DNA of 64,000 nt from JACCSI01 sp035575715 (GTDB lineage Bacteria > Acidobacteriota > Vicinamibacteria > Vicinamibacterales > UBA2999). Of this stretch, positions 32,871-41,933 are shown piece after piece. Every line of letters starts with the position of its first letter. The stretch's first letter is position 1. The DNA is taken from assembly GCA_035575715.1 (NCBI GenBank), contig DATLXN010000030.1, positions 62,001 through 126,000 on the forward strand. Reading direction: 5' to 3'. A program made the translations under genes and the position numbers. Below the pieces are notes generated by a model, which saw nothing but the letters and a program-made list of their open reading frames with translations, was not told where the DNA came from and did no database searches.

Positions 32871-34145
32871 TCAGCCGCGGCGGTCCGCGTCGGCTTCCAG
32901 ACGCAGCGAAAGGTCGGGAATCGGTCCAATGAACGGCTCGTCGTCGAGCGTGACGACGACGACCCCGTCCTCGGTGACGGTGTGACGCCGGCGATCTTCC
33001 TCGTGGTGATGACCGATCAAGGCGCCGCGTGGAATCAACACGTCGCGGTCGATGATCGCCTTGCGAATGCGCGCATGCCGTCCGACGCGGACGCCCGGCA
33101 TCAGGATCGACTGTTCGATGTTGCTGAAGCTATGAACACGCACGTTCGGGCACAGGATGCTGCCGGAGATGCGGCTGCCCGAAACGATGCAGCCTGGTGA
33201 GATCAGCGAGTCAAGCGCCTCGCCCTTGCGCCCCTCTTCGGCGAAGACGAACTTAGCCGGCGGGGACTGTGGCTGGTAGGTCCGCAGCGCCCACTCCGGA
33301 TCGTACAGATTGAACTCGGGATTGACCTGGCACAAATCCATGTTCGCCGCGTAGTAGGCGTCGAGCGTGCCGATGTCCCGCCAGTACTTGGCCGACTTCT
33401 TGTTCTCGTCGTAAAACTGGTACGAGAACACTTTGCCGCCGCCGATCAGTGCCGGAATGATATTGCGGCCGAAGTCGTGGCGGCTGTCATTGTCGGCGGC
33501 GTCCTCTTCGAGTGCTTGCGCCAGGACCTCGATGTTGAAGACATAGATCCCCATCGATGCCAGCGCCATGTTGGGCGTGCCCGGCAGCGACGGCGGATTG
33601 TCCGGCTTCTCCTGGAAGCCGATCACCCGATGCGCGTCGTCAACCGCGACGATGCCGAAGCGGCGGCCCTCGTCGACCGGGACCTCAATCGACGCCAGCG
33701 TGACCTCGGCGCGCATGTCGATGTGCGCCTGCAACATCTTGCGGTAATCCATCTTGTAGATGTGATCACCGGCGAGGATCACCACGTAGCGAGGATTTTC
33801 ACGGACGATGGAGTAAAGGTTTTGGTAGACGGCGTCGGCGGTGCCTTGGTACCACTGCTCCCCGACACGTTTTTGCGGCGGGATGATCTCGATAAACTCG
33901 CCCAGTTCTTCCGAGACAATGCTCCAGCCCTGCCGGATGTGGCGGTTGAGCGAGAGCGATTTGTACTGGGTGGCGATGAAAATCCGCCGGAAGCCGGAGT
34001 TCAGGCAGTTACTGAGGACGAAATCGATAATCCGGTACGGGCCGCCGAAGTAGACCGCCGGCTTGGCTCTGTCCTTGGTCAGGGGGAAGAGCCGTTCGCC
34101 TACGCCACCCGCCAGCACGACCGTGAGCACGTCGTCATGAATCAT
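32871..34145 (-). CDS. glgC: Glucose-1-phosphate adenylyltransferase (ADP-glucose pyrophosphorylase)
   Basis: 424 residues. Makes ADP-glucose from glucose-1-phosphate and ATP for glycogen synthesis. The pyrophosphorylase motif is GGVGERLFPLT followed by AKPAVYFGG. Other recognisable parts are RIIDFVLSNCLNSG, QWYQGTADAVYQN, and VILAGDHIYKMDY. The C-terminal left-handed beta-helix segment is ISGSILCPNVRVHSFSNIEQSILMPGV. First gene of a glgC-eno-gpmA transcript. An upstream TATCTT lies 15 nt before the ATG (34143-34145). Confidence 0.95.
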   Translation of the reverse strand: MIHDDVLTVVLAGGVGERLFPLTKDRAKPAVYFGGPYRIIDFVLSNCLNSGFRRIFIATQYKSLSLNRHIRQGWSIVSEELGEFIEIIPPQKRVGEQWYQGTADAVYQNLYSIVRENPRYVVILAGDHIYKMDYRKMLQAHIDMRAEVTLASIEVPVDEGRRFGIVAVDDAHRVIGFQEKPDNPPSLPGTPNMALASMGIYVFNIEVLAQALEEDAADNDSRHDFGRNIIPALIGGGKVFSYQFYDENKKSAKYWRDIGTLDAYYAANMDLCQVNPEFNLYDPEWALRTYQPQSPPAKFVFAEEGRKGEALDSLISPGCIVSGSRISGSILCPNVRVHSFSNIEQSILMPGVRVGRHARIRKAIIDRDVLIPRGALIGHHHEEDRRRHTVTEDGVVVVTLDDEPFIGPIPDLSLRLEADADRRG

Positions 34146-34235
34146 CAGAATCGACGGGGCAAGATATCACGCGCTCCTGGGGCCGGAGCCGGCCGCGACA
34201 GGCGAGCGGGACATTTGGCGACGTGGCGGAAACGG

Positions 34236-34282
34236 CGGTGGAATCGGTGGTTCAAAATCGGTGGAATCCGTGAAATCTGTGG
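34236..34282. repeat. CGGTGGAATC direct repeats upstream of the 34336 gene
   Basis: CGGTGGAATC at 34236-34245 and 34259-34268, with a variant CGGTGGTTCA at 34245-34254 and a closing TGAAATCTGTGG. Phrases of this kind recur in bacterial intergenic DNA. A TATTAT candidate -10 follows at 34285-34290. Confidence 0.5.
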
Positions 34283-34335
34283 TTTATTATCGATCGATCG
34301 ACAATGTTCCTTATTGCAGCTCGACAGGAGATCTG

Positions 34336-35376
34336 ATGATGGTTAGACGTCGTGTTATTGCGCTGATTGCGGCCTGTGCCGTCGCGCTCATGGGCTCGAC
34401 TGCGGCGTACGCGCAGCAGGCCGGAGCCAAAAAGGACGAGAAGAAGCGCAGCAAGCAGGAACAAGCCGAGATCGATCAGCTCGTGAAGCTGATTGATGGC
34501 GTGATGGCGGGCCAGCCGGCTCCGGGCGATATCAAGATTTCGCTGACGCCGTTCTTCCTCAAGTCGCAGGAACAGCGCACGTTCGTGCCGTTCCAGCTGA
34601 GTCTCGCTGGTGCACCGGCGACCGACACGGCGATGTATGTGCGCGTTGTGAATCCAGCGGCGCAGCCCGACCCGAAAACTAAAAAGGTCGAATATCCGTG
34701 GGACGACATCCACTTTGTCCCCGCGTCACAACTCGCCGCCGGCACCACCGCCACCATGCCGGTGCGGTTGAACCGCGTATTCATGGCGCCGCCCGGCACC
34801 TACGACGTCTACATCGCAATGAAGGAGCGGCTGTCGGAAAAGGCGCCGAAAACCCAGGTCGCCAAGATGGGCGTGCTCAAGACCCAAGTTGTGGTGCCTG
34901 ATTTCTGGGCCGGGGACCTGGCCACCAGCAGCATCATCGTCACCGACAAGGTCAACGTCCTGACCGCGGCGCCCTCACCCGAAGAAGCGCGCGAACGGCC
35001 GTTCGTGTTCGGTGCGCAAGAACTTATTCCAGCCGCCGACGAAACGTTCCTGAAGAACGAAATGCTGGCGACCTTTTTCCAGGTCTACAACGCCTCGCTC
35101 GACGCGAGTGGCAAGCCGAACCTGATCATGGAATACAACTTCCATCGTAAAGAGGGCGGCGTGGAGAAGTTCTTCAACAAGACCAATCCGCAGACGATTA
35201 ACGCCCAGAACCTGCCGCCGACCTTCGACCCGGCCAAGTTCCCGGTCCCCGGGGGCATCGAAGTGCCCCTGGGCACCTTCCCGGAAGGCGACTATCGGCT
35301 GGAAATCAAGATTACCGACAAGAACTCGGGCAAAGTCGTCACACGGGACGTAAATTTCAGCGTCAAAGCGTCGTAA
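34336..35376 (+). CDS. Exported hypothetical protein
   Basis: 346 residues, not recognised. Signal peptide (about 1-26, ending AAYAQQ), then a Lys/Glu-rich stretch (KKDEKKRSKQEQAEIDQ) and two probable beta-sandwich regions (about 55-150 and 190-340). The C-terminal half ends with the pattern LGTFPEGDYRLEIKITDKNSGKVVTRDVNFSV, typical of acidobacterial GWxTD-type or Ig-like secreted domains. It is likely periplasmic or surface-attached. AGGAG is 5 nt before ATG 34336 and 8 nt before ATG 34339, so either could be the start. It precedes the TonB-receptor-like gene by 71 bp. Confidence 0.75.
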   Translation: MMVRRRVIALIAACAVALMGSTAAYAQQAGAKKDEKKRSKQEQAEIDQLVKLIDGVMAGQPAPGDIKISLTPFFLKSQEQRTFVPFQLSLAGAPATDTAMYVRVVNPAAQPDPKTKKVEYPWDDIHFVPASQLAAGTTATMPVRLNRVFMAPPGTYDVYIAMKERLSEKAPKTQVAKMGVLKTQVVVPDFWAGDLATSSIIVTDKVNVLTAAPSPEEARERPFVFGAQELIPAADETFLKNEMLATFFQVYNASLDASGKPNLIMEYNFHRKEGGVEKFFNKTNPQTINAQNLPPTFDPAKFPVPGGIEVPLGTFPEGDYRLEIKITDKNSGKVVTRDVNFSVKAS

Positions 35377-35385
35377 AATGTAATA

Positions 35386-35433
35386 GACGGGCGGGCCTCG
35401 TGGCCGGGTCTGCACCTGGCCTCACGGCCCGTC
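35386..35433 (+). other. Complex stem-loop between the 34336 and 35448 genes
   Basis: GACGGGC (35386-35392) pairs with GCCCGTC (35427-35433). Inside lie two near-identical local hairpins, GGCCTCGTGGCC and GGCCTCACGGCC. It lies just past the upstream stop codon and before the next start, so terminator or leader are both possible; no U-tract is present. Confidence 0.4.
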
Positions 35434-35447
35434 CCGTGTCTCAAAAA

Positions 35448-37337
35448 ATGGGGACCCCCCAGCGCACCCTGGTCCTGTCAGCCTTCCTCATTAGCGTGAG
35501 TGGATTGGCTGCCGGTGTGGCTGTCGCACAACCCGCTCGCATTCTGGTCTCGGACGACCAACCCGCCCACATTACGCAAATTGCCGCAGCAACGACTGGC
35601 GTCATCGCTGGCCAGGTGCTCGATGAACGCGGCCAACCACTCGATGGCGTCGTCGTGTCCGCGATGGGCGGAAGCACGTCGTTCGCGGTGAGCGACCGCG
35701 CCGGTCAGTTCACCTTGCGGTCACTGTCGCCTGGGCCGTACCTGGTTCGCGCGCATCTCGATGGTTTCCTTCCCGCTCGCAACACGATGGTCAACGTGCG
35801 TCCATCTTCGCGGACCGTCTCCACTTTTACGTTGCGCCGCGCCGGCACCATAGAAACGCCGCTGGTCACGACGGCGGGTGTGGGCGGCGCCACGATCAGT
35901 GACGGCAGCGCCGAGAAGGCGCGTGACGAAAGCGAGACCGGCTGGCGCCTGCGCCATCTCAAGCGATCGATTCTCAAACAAACAGCAACGCTCGCGGCGA
36001 TCGAAGAGGAGGACTTTTTCCTCACCGACTCATTGCAGTTGCTCGGCCGCGCCGTGGGATCATCGGCTCGATTGGCCGGCGCGTTGTTTGCGCAGACACC
36101 GCTGCAAGGTCAGGTCAATCTGCTGACCACCGGAGCGTTGGATTCCAGCGGCGACCTGTTGCAGATCGAACGCACGCGCGGGGTCGCGTTCTTTTCGCTC
36201 GGGGCGCCGGTCGGGGGCCACGGCGATTGGACGGTCAAGGCCGCGCTCAATCAGGGCGACCTGAGCTCCTGGATCCTCGCCGGTAATTACGTCGCCCGCG
36301 ATCCGGCGCGCCATCGTTATCAGTTCGGGATGTCCTACGGGGTGCACCGTTACGAAGGCGGCAATGCCGCGGCGATCGTCGCGATGCCGGAGTTTGCTCG
36401 CAACGTCGGTTCCGTCTACGGCCACGACGAATGGCGCCTCTCGGATACGTTCTCCGTCGGCTACGGCGGCCACTACGCGCACTACGATTACCTGCGCGAG
36501 CCGGCGCATTTCAGTCCGCGTCTCAGCGTGACGATCCGTCCGACCGAGTCGACCCGCGTCCGCGCCATTGCCGCGCGACACGTCGCCGCCCCGGGTGCCG
36601 AAGAGTTTCTTCCGCCCTCGCGGGCCGAGGTGCTGCCGCCGCAACGCACCTTTGCGCCGCTCACCCGCGACGGCTTCGCGCCGGAAGACATGCGCCATTA
36701 CGAGCTCGCCGTTGAACGGGTGCTTAACGGCGCGACAATTGGCGTCCGCGCCTTTCATCAAACCATTGACGACCAACTGGTCACGATTTTCGGTGGCCAC
36801 GTTACCGATGCAACCACCGCCGACCTCGGTCATTACGTCGTCGGGAATGGGGGCGACGTGGATGTCCGCGGCGTCGGCATCACCCTCACACACGCCGTGA
36901 GCAAAACTGTGCGCGGCTCCTTCGATTACTCGTTCGCGGACGCCGACTGGTCCAACGGCTGGTCCATCGACCGTCGTCGACTCGGGGTCCTGATGCCGTC
37001 GGCGCTACGGAGCGACACCGAACGAATTCACGATTTCACAACATCGGTGGAAACGGCATTTCCCTACAGTGCGACGAAGGTGTTCTTCCTCTACAAGATG
37101 AACAGCGCCTACATTCGTGCCGATGGCTCGGAAACCCGGCCCGGCTTGGACGGCCGATGGGACGTTCAACTGAGCCAGGGCCTGCCGTTCATGAAATTCA
37201 CCAGCGCGGATTGGGAAATGCTGGTCGCTGTGCGCAATGTCTTCAGAGAAACATTTACTGAAACGTCTGTCTACGACGAACTCCTCGTTGCTCGCCCGCC
37301 TAAGCGCATCGTCGGCGGTATCACCGTAAAATTTTAA
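35448..37337 (+). CDS. Outer-membrane receptor-like protein with carboxypeptidase-regulatory domain
   Basis: 629 residues. Signal peptide (about 1-28), then a CarboxypepD_reg domain (about 48-125: GVIAGQVLDERGQPLDGVVVSA..LSPGPYLVRAHLDGFLPA). A 50-residue basic linker follows and then a barrel-like region of alternating aromatics to the C-terminus, ending RIVGGITVKF with the terminal Phe. A clear TonB plug is not visible between the domains, and the length is shorter than the 2117 receptor, so it may be a plug-less porin-like relative or a reduced receptor. ATG 35448 gives a good signal peptide; an in-frame GTG at 35400 lies in the stem-loop. Confidence 0.75.
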   Translation: MGTPQRTLVLSAFLISVSGLAAGVAVAQPARILVSDDQPAHITQIAAATTGVIAGQVLDERGQPLDGVVVSAMGGSTSFAVSDRAGQFTLRSLSPGPYLVRAHLDGFLPARNTMVNVRPSSRTVSTFTLRRAGTIETPLVTTAGVGGATISDGSAEKARDESETGWRLRHLKRSILKQTATLAAIEEEDFFLTDSLQLLGRAVGSSARLAGALFAQTPLQGQVNLLTTGALDSSGDLLQIERTRGVAFFSLGAPVGGHGDWTVKAALNQGDLSSWILAGNYVARDPARHRYQFGMSYGVHRYEGGNAAAIVAMPEFARNVGSVYGHDEWRLSDTFSVGYGGHYAHYDYLREPAHFSPRLSVTIRPTESTRVRAIAARHVAAPGAEEFLPPSRAEVLPPQRTFAPLTRDGFAPEDMRHYELAVERVLNGATIGVRAFHQTIDDQLVTIFGGHVTDATTADLGHYVVGNGGDVDVRGVGITLTHAVSKTVRGSFDYSFADADWSNGWSIDRRRLGVLMPSALRSDTERIHDFTTSVETAFPYSATKVFFLYKMNSAYIRADGSETRPGLDGRWDVQLSQGLPFMKFTSADWEMLVAVRNVFRETFTETSVYDELLVARPPKRIVGGITVKF

Positions 37338-37361
37338 ACGTCAGATAATTGGATTACGTGA

Positions 37362-37381
37362 CCGGGAGTTTGGATACCCGG
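37362..37381 (+). other. Hairpin in the leader of the histidine kinase gene
   Basis: CCGGG (37362-37366) and CCCGG (37377-37381) with a 10-nt loop. The AT-rich stretch TAATTAATTCATATG at about 37413-37427 may hold a promoter. No riboswitch family is recognised in 37338-37459. Confidence 0.3.
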
Positions 37382-37459
37382 CCCTCTCTTCTATGTCTGG
37401 GGGACGTAAGTCTAATTAATTCATATGCTTAGCCGCCTCAGTGGGCTGCCTCGCGTGGT

Positions 37460-40441
37460 ATGGCGTTTGCTGAGTTCGGCATCGGTGTCAGGGACCGGCT
37501 CATAACCCTGTCCCCGATGAACCTGTCCGCGACCATGCCCGACCCGTCAGCCATCCGTCGTCCGTCGATCGCACGCCCGAGTCGGCGCGACTGGCCGCGT
37601 TCGATCTTCCCGATTGCCGCCGCGTTGCTGCTCCTGACGATGGGCCTCGCGAACATTGCCCAGCGCGCCACCTCCGAAGATGTCGAAGACGGTGTCCTGT
37701 GGGTCGAACGAAGTGCCGGAGTCGTCGCGGCGGAAGTCGCCGACGCGTCCGCCGCAGACCGCGCCGGGATTAAGGCCGGCGACGTGCTGTTGTCGATTGA
37801 CGGGGCGGCGGTCACCGGTCACGCCGACGTGCTCGCGGTGCAACTGCGCGCGCAGGCCGGTGACAAGCACCGCTATACGTTGCTTCGGGAAGGGTCTCGC
37901 GCGGTTGCCGACCTGGCGCTCGAACCGCTCCCCAGTGGCGCCAACGGGCTGTATTACGTGCTTGCGGCAGTAGGTATCTTCACACTGCTTGTCGGCGCAG
38001 CGGTGCGTACGCGCCGACCCCTTGATCAAGCGACGCTGCACTTTTTCTGGCTCGCAGTCGCGTTCTTCGGTGCGTTTACCTTCTCGTTCACCGGTCGATT
38101 CGATCGCGTCGACTGGTTCTTCTATTGGGCCGACGCGGTCGCCCTGGCGCTGCTGCCGCCGTTGTTCCTGCACTTCGCGCTGGTCTTTCCGGAACGGCCG
38201 CATTCTGATGGCTATACAGCGAAGTTGGCGCGGTGGCTGCCGACTATTTACCTGCCCGCCGCGGTACTTGCATCCACGCGCATTCTGGCGTTGCTCCGAG
38301 CCGGTGTGGACCCGGCCTATTTCGTCCGGCTGATCGAATTCCTCGACACGCTCGAGATCGTGCACTTGGCCGCGTTCCTTGGCGCCGGCCTGGCGGTCCT
38401 GGTCCGCGCGCTCTATCGCGTCCGGTCGGTGACCTCGACACGGCAACTGCGGTGGATCGTGTGGGGCACCGCGTTGGGCGCGTTGCCGTTTGCGGTTGGC
38501 TATGCGATTCCTTTTGCCCTTGGTGTCGAGCCGTCGCTGTCGATGGACTTGTCGGCGATCCCGTTAGGCTTCATTCCGCTGGCCTTTGCCTCTGCGATCG
38601 TGCGCTACCGCCTGATGGATGTCGAGGTCATCCTCAAGCGCCTGCTGGTCTACACCGCGGTGCTGGCGGCGATCACCGCGATTTACGTCACGATCTTTCG
38701 GACCTCGAGCGGGTTCATTATTCAGACCGAAGATGAGCATCGCTGGCTGATCGCGTTTCTCGCCACAGTGATTGTCGTGCTGCTGGCCAAGCCGGTGAAG
38801 GACGCGGTGCAGGCCGCGATCGATCGCGTGTTCTATCGCGACCGCTACGACTACCGCCGTGCGCTGGTCGCGTTCGCGCGCGATCTCAACGGCGACCTCG
38901 ATCTGACACGCCTGTCCGAGCGTTTGGTGTCGCGCGTTAAAGAGACCTTCCTCGTCGACCGCATCGCCCTGATGCTGGCCTGTGAATCCGGCGAGTTCGA
39001 ATCACTGCGCAGCGAGGGCTTCGATCACCAGCTGCCCAAGCTGGTGAACGTCTCGGGCATTGGCAGCCGCCTCGCGTTGGGCCAGGCCGTGCGTCTCGAC
39101 GATCCGCTCGCCGCCGGCCGTTTCACCGTTGAAGAAGTCGAAACCTGGCGCGATGCCGGCATTTATTACCTGGTGCCGTGCCTGTCGAATCAGACCGTGA
39201 ATGCGGTGTTCGCGATCGGGCGGCGGGAAACCGGCGAGCCGCTGACCAGCGAGGACATGAACCTGCTCAGCGCGGTCGCCGGGCAGGCGGCCACCGCGAT
39301 CGAGAACGGGCGACTTTATCGGCAGCTGCATCTGAAGGCGTCCGAACTGGATCGCCTTCGCACCTTCAACGAAAACATTCTCGAATCTCTCGACGACGGG
39401 TTGCTGGTCGTTGGCCTGGACGATCGGATCATCCGCTGGAATCAGGCGCTCGAGCGTCTCTACGGCGTGACGCGTGCCGATGCCCTGGGCCAGCCGCTCG
39501 ACGAATTATTCGCCGCGCACTTTGTCGACACTATCCGCACAGCGCGCAGTACGTCGCCGTCAGGGAGGTCGCTGTTCCGCGTGCCCTTGGCCACGCGACG
39601 CGGCGATGTGGCCGAGAAACTGGTTAACGTCACGATGGTGCCGCTCCAGGCCGTGGTCGGCGCGGCTGGCCACGCCGGCACGATTGTCATTCTCGAAGAC
39701 GTGACTGAACGGGCGCGTCTCGAGGAACAGTTACGAATCTCCGAGAAGATGGCCTCGCTTGGTCTGCTGGCCGCCGGTGTCGCGCACGAGGTGAACACGC
39801 CGCTCACCGGCATCTCGAGTTACACCCAGATGCTGCTGGAGCAGGCGGATCCTGCAGATCCACGCACGCAAGTGCTCGAAAAAATCGAGAAACAGACTTT
39901 CCGTGCCGCCCGCATCGTCAACGGCTTGTTGACGTTGTCGCGGCCGACTGCCGCCGACGCATCCGAGAAGCTGCCGGTGAACCTGAACACCGTGATCAAT
40001 GACGTGCTGGCCCTGCTGGAGCATCAACTTGACAAGGGCAGCATCAAGATTCGTCGAGAGATGGTCGCCGGGCCGGTGCTGATTGAGGGCTACGAATTCA
40101 AGCTGCAGCAGATCTTCCTCAATCTGCTGTTGAACGCCCGCGACGCGATGCCCAGCGGTGGCTGGCTGACCATTGCCACGCGCGTCGAAGGCGGCGAAGC
40201 CGTTGCCGAGGTCGCTGACACCGGAAGTGGCATTCAGGCCGAGCACCTGGCACGCATTTACGACCCCTTCTTCACGACCAAGGCCACCGGCCAAGGCACT
40301 GGTCTCGGCTTATCGATCACCTACGGCATCGTCCGCGAGCACGAGGGAACGATTCATTGCGATAGCGCCGCCGGACACGGCACGCGCTTCACGCTGCGGT
40401 TCAGCGCCGCGGCGATCCAACCGATCTCCGCGGCTCGGTAA
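37460..40441 (+). CDS. PDZ/multi-helix/GAF/PAS sensor histidine kinase
   Basis: 993 residues. Domain order: TM helix (about 47-67), PDZ (about 75-150, DRAGIKAGDVLLSIDG), about eight TM helices (165-415), GAF (about 445-610), PAS (about 640-750), HisKA with phospho-His776 (AGVAHEVNTPLTGISSY), and HATPase (N box LLLNARDAMP, G1 DTGSGI, G2 GTGLGLS). The PDZ plus multi-helix sensor could detect a membrane or periplasmic signal. It is followed after 5 bp by an NtrC-type regulator, its likely partner. ATG 37460 or ATG 37517 may be the true start; neither has a strong Shine-Dalgarno. Confidence 0.92.
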   Translation: MAFAEFGIGVRDRLITLSPMNLSATMPDPSAIRRPSIARPSRRDWPRSIFPIAAALLLLTMGLANIAQRATSEDVEDGVLWVERSAGVVAAEVADASAADRAGIKAGDVLLSIDGAAVTGHADVLAVQLRAQAGDKHRYTLLREGSRAVADLALEPLPSGANGLYYVLAAVGIFTLLVGAAVRTRRPLDQATLHFFWLAVAFFGAFTFSFTGRFDRVDWFFYWADAVALALLPPLFLHFALVFPERPHSDGYTAKLARWLPTIYLPAAVLASTRILALLRAGVDPAYFVRLIEFLDTLEIVHLAAFLGAGLAVLVRALYRVRSVTSTRQLRWIVWGTALGALPFAVGYAIPFALGVEPSLSMDLSAIPLGFIPLAFASAIVRYRLMDVEVILKRLLVYTAVLAAITAIYVTIFRTSSGFIIQTEDEHRWLIAFLATVIVVLLAKPVKDAVQAAIDRVFYRDRYDYRRALVAFARDLNGDLDLTRLSERLVSRVKETFLVDRIALMLACESGEFESLRSEGFDHQLPKLVNVSGIGSRLALGQAVRLDDPLAAGRFTVEEVETWRDAGIYYLVPCLSNQTVNAVFAIGRRETGEPLTSEDMNLLSAVAGQAATAIENGRLYRQLHLKASELDRLRTFNENILESLDDGLLVVGLDDRIIRWNQALERLYGVTRADALGQPLDELFAAHFVDTIRTARSTSPSGRSLFRVPLATRRGDVAEKLVNVTMVPLQAVVGAAGHAGTIVILEDVTERARLEEQLRISEKMASLGLLAAGVAHEVNTPLTGISSYTQMLLEQADPADPRTQVLEKIEKQTFRAARIVNGLLTLSRPTAADASEKLPVNLNTVINDVLALLEHQLDKGSIKIRREMVAGPVLIEGYEFKLQQIFLNLLLNARDAMPSGGWLTIATRVEGGEAVAEVADTGSGIQAEHLARIYDPFFTTKATGQGTGLGLSITYGIVREHEGTIHCDSAAGHGTRFTLRFSAAAIQPISAAR

Positions 40442-40446
40442 CGACA

Positions 40447-41928
40447 GTGAAAGAGCCTCTCCGCCGCCACGCCTCGATCCTCGTCGTCGACGACGAAGAG
40501 ATCATGCGCGAGATCCTCGAGACGTTACTGGTCCGCGAGGGCTACTCGGTCCGCCTCGCGTCGAATGGCAGTGAAGGCCTCGACCTGGCGCGGTCACTGC
40601 CGTTCGATGCGGTCATCGTCGACATGATGATGCCCGGACTGGACGGATTGCAGGTTCTTGAAGAGCTGCGAAAGCACGACGAAGAACTGCCGGTGATCAT
40701 GATCACGGCGTTTGCGTCGATGGAAAACGCGATCTCGGCGATGAAGAAGGGCGCCTTCGATTACATCACCAAGCCGTTCAAGAACGACGAAGTGCTGGTC
40801 GTGCTGCGCAACGCCGTCGAGCGGCGGACGCTGATGGCCGAGAACGTCGCCCTCAAGCAAAACCTGCAGGCCAGGTATCACAAGTTCTCCGGCATCATCG
40901 GCAAGAGCTCGCGCATGCGGCAAGTGTTCGATCTGATCATTCAGGCGGCACCGAGCCGCTCGACCATCCTGATCGACGGCGAAAGTGGCACCGGTAAAGA
41001 ACTCGTCGCGCGGGCGATTCACAGTAATTCCGCGCGATCCGACAAATCGTTCGTGACCGTCAATTCAGGCAATCTGCCGCCTGATTTGCTCGAGTCGACG
41101 CTGTTTGGTCACGTCAAAGGTGCTTTTACCGGCGCGGTGTATCCGAAGAAAGGCCTCTTCGACCTCGCCGACAAAGGCAGCATCTTCTTCGACGAAATCG
41201 GCAACATCCCGCTGGAGACACAAGCCAAGCTGCTGCGCGTGATGCAGGAGCGCGAGTTCATGCGTCTGGGCGGGATGGAAACGATCAAGGTCGATGTGCG
41301 GATCGTCGCCGCCACCAACGTCGACTTGAAGCGCGAGGTGGAAGACGGCCGCTTCCGCGAGGACCTGTTTTATCGCTTGCACGTGATCGCGATTCATCTG
41401 CCGTCGCTGCGCGATCGCAAGGATGACATCCCGCTGCTGGTCCAGCACTTCTTGGAGAAGTACGGCGAAGAGAACGGTCGTCCTAATCTCGAGTTCGCTC
41501 CCGAAGCGCTCGACCTGCTGATGGATTACGACTGGCCGGGCAACGTGCGTGAACTGGAGAACGTCATCGAACGGGCCACCGTGCTGACCCAGGGTCCCCG
41601 CATCGGCCCTGATCTGATTCCTGAACAGGTCCGCCGCGCGCCGAATTTCAAGGCGCCGCATATCGTGATGCCGGTAGAAGGCGTGTCGCTGAAAGAAGTG
41701 ACGTCGGCCTACGAACGGCAATGGATCGAATCGGCGCTCGAATCGGCTGGTGGTGTGCAGAAGCGCGCCGCCGAATTACTGCGGATCAAGCCAACGACGC
41801 TCAACGAGATGATCAAGCGCTATGACATCCGGCCGCGGCGCAAGAAAGCGTCGGCGGCAGGCCCGGCGATTGACGCGGTCCCGGCTGACGAGGCCGGCGA
41901 CGAGCTGGAACCGGTCGAAACCGAATAA
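40447..41928 (+). CDS. NtrC-family sigma-54-dependent response regulator
   Basis: 493 residues. Receiver domain with phospho-Asp59 (AVIVDMMMPGLDG) and conserved Lys (TKPFKN). AAA+ domain with Walker A GESGTGKE (178-185), the sigma-54 contact loop GAFTGA (225-230) and Walker B (GSIFFDEIGNIP). C-terminal Fis-type HTH (about 430-470: SAGGVQKRAAELLRIKPTTLNEMIKRYDI). Once phosphorylated by the upstream kinase it should activate sigma-54 promoters. GTG 40447 is the start. Target genes are not evident; the glycan cluster on the opposite strand converges 5 bp downstream. Confidence 0.95.
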   Translation: MKEPLRRHASILVVDDEEIMREILETLLVREGYSVRLASNGSEGLDLARSLPFDAVIVDMMMPGLDGLQVLEELRKHDEELPVIMITAFASMENAISAMKKGAFDYITKPFKNDEVLVVLRNAVERRTLMAENVALKQNLQARYHKFSGIIGKSSRMRQVFDLIIQAAPSRSTILIDGESGTGKELVARAIHSNSARSDKSFVTVNSGNLPPDLLESTLFGHVKGAFTGAVYPKKGLFDLADKGSIFFDEIGNIPLETQAKLLRVMQEREFMRLGGMETIKVDVRIVAATNVDLKREVEDGRFREDLFYRLHVIAIHLPSLRDRKDDIPLLVQHFLEKYGEENGRPNLEFAPEALDLLMDYDWPGNVRELENVIERATVLTQGPRIGPDLIPEQVRRAPNFKAPHIVMPVEGVSLKEVTSAYERQWIESALESAGGVQKRAAELLRIKPTTLNEMIKRYDIRPRRKKASAAGPAIDAVPADEAGDELEPVETE

Positions 41929-41933
41929 TCTCG

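Noticed and set aside
37338..37459. c-di-GMP (GEMM) riboswitch before the histidine kinase gene
   Set aside because: The phrase GGGGACGTAAG is superficially similar, but the conserved GCAAACC and the closing tetraloop-receptor sequence are missing.
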